From contig JAJPKA010000020.1 of assembly GCA_021323945.1 (NCBI GenBank), positions 124,001 to 188,000 on the forward strand: a stretch of 64,000 nucleotides of DNA, in the 5' to 3' direction. Of this stretch, positions 63,561-64,000 are shown one piece after another (the first letter of the stretch is position 1; every line of letters starts with the position of its first letter). This stretch comes from Pseudomonadota bacterium (GTDB lineage Bacteria > Desulfobacterota > Binatia > Binatales > Binataceae). A model generated the notes under the pieces. The model searched no databases. It saw only the letters and a list, made by a program, of their open reading frames with translations, and was not told where the DNA came from. A program made the translations under genes and the position numbers.

Positions 63561-63586
63561 GACACCCAAGCGATGGGCTTGGTGTC
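63561..63586. terminator. Hairpin after the exported HTH-like gene
   Basis: GACACC-c-AAGC / GCTTGGTGTC, ten pairs with one bulged C and loop GATGG, starting four bases after the stop codon. It forms a double hairpin with the next stem. Confidence 0.5.
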
Positions 63587-63593
63587 TGGCTCC

Positions 63594-63621
63594 GCCCTTC
63601 CCGGCATCAAGCGGGAAGGGC
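63594..63621. terminator. Strong hairpin between convergent genes
   Basis: GCCCTTCCCG-GCATCAAG-CGGGAAGGGC, ten perfect GC-rich pairs. It lies between the exported HTH-like gene and the convergent lytic transglycosylase, seven bases from the latter's stop. A likely shared transcription end. Confidence 0.7.
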
Positions 63622-63627
63622 GTGCTC

Positions 63628-63999
63628 CTAACAATCGGTTCTCGCTCCCGCTGTAAGGAGTGCAACTATTCGCCGATGACGACGAGGCCGGTGGCGGCGA
63701 TGGTAAGCAGCGCGATGCAGAAGCCGACGATGAACGATGCGCCGCGGCGCAAAATCGGTTCGGACCGGCGGCGGAGGGGGCGCTTCATCGTAGCGGAGGT
63801 CGGGGAAATACGCGTCCTGATATTGATCGACTTGTAACGCTGCGAGAAATTCGGCGTAGTAATTCTTCGAGGCGAAACCGAAGTGGGGGCCGTCGTAGTT
63901 GCGGATGATCTTGGCGAAATCATTAGCATATAGCTCGGCTGCCACTGCCATGCCCGCCGAGCCGTAATCATAAGCGGTGATCGCGAGGGGCCAGTTACC
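63628..63999 (-). CDS. Lytic transglycosylase-like protein, C-terminal part
   Basis: The gene runs off the right edge; 123 residues are visible. They start GNWPLAITAYDYGSAGMAVA, followed by ANDFAKIIRNYDGPHFGFAS and KNYYAEFLAALQV, which is the end of an SLT/lysozyme-like transglycosylase domain (the AYDYG region and GFASKNYYAEFLAAL). The last 50 residues after APPPPPVRTDF are Arg/His-rich and may be out of frame: another frame from 63788 to 63666 encodes a 40-residue one-span membrane peptide. A frameshift near 63790 or a nested gene would explain this. Enzymes of this type cut peptidoglycan. Confidence 0.7.
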   Translation of the reverse strand, partial: GNWPLAITAYDYGSAGMAVAAELYANDFAKIIRNYDGPHFGFASKNYYAEFLAALQVDQYQDAYFPDLRYDEAPPPPPVRTDFAPRRIVHRRLLHRAAYHRRHRPRRHRRIVALLTAGARTDC

Positions 64000-64000
64000 G

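Overview
The window looks like a chromosomal stretch around the replication origin of a GC-rich, envelope-bearing (diderm) bacterium. No taxonomic marker settles the phylum. The mix of acyl-CoA dehydrogenase, CaiB/BaiF CoA-transferases, SCP2 protein, selA, Tad pilus genes and a large AAA/TPR ATPase family resembles the Desulfobacterota/Binatota-type uncultured lineages. That assignment is an inference, of moderate to low confidence. No CRISPR array, insertion sequence, rRNA or convincing tRNA was seen.

Layout. 0.3-5 kb: acyl-CoA dehydrogenase, then on the minus strand OppD-OppF ATPases, a bactofilin and an overlapping methyltransferase. 5-8.6 kb: a decaying segment with an AAA/TPR ATPase and, facing it, a methyltransferase, both carrying several frameshifts or stops. 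8.8-15.2 kb: small secreted protein, SDR dehydrogenase, gyrA and gyrB. 15.4-18.4 kb: DsbD and a RibBA homologue whose signature residues are altered in both domains. 18.6-22.8 kb: selA, dodecin, a zinc-ribbon/TM/TonB-C-like/BON protein and an SCP2 protein. 23-28.3 kb: a frameshifted LolC/E-type permease, two CaiB/BaiF transferases and a type II pantothenate kinase. 28.4-34 kb: rarA, a Smr-domain gene, ATP synthase F0 genes (atpZ, atpI, atpB, atpE) and hemL. 33.9-37.4 kb: candidate oriC, dnaA and dnaN.

37.5-57 kb is an envelope and pilus region. It holds an ArnT-like transferase, a TadG-like beta-helix protein, two TadE-like pseudopilins, a DPD-motif membrane protein, a GT-C-like membrane protein start/stop coupled to tadC, the minus-strand run tadC-tadB-cpaF-cpaE-cpaC-cpaB with the Flp pilin upstream, a CheY-like receiver, another GT-C enzyme and an Hpt protein. 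The prepilin peptidase (CpaA/TadV) and TadD are not in the window. 57.3-64 kb: MscS channel with a cyclic-nucleotide domain, rdgB, ddl, a flippase-like membrane protein, a sulfotransferase, a small exported helix-turn-helix-like protein and the 3' end of a probable lytic transglycosylase.

The most unusual items are the doubly altered RibBA homologue, the Tad machinery embedded among GT-C-type membrane proteins and paired with a CpaE lacking P-loop lysines, the exported HTH-like protein, the zinc-ribbon/BON fusion, and the cluster of decaying genes at 5-8.6 kb.
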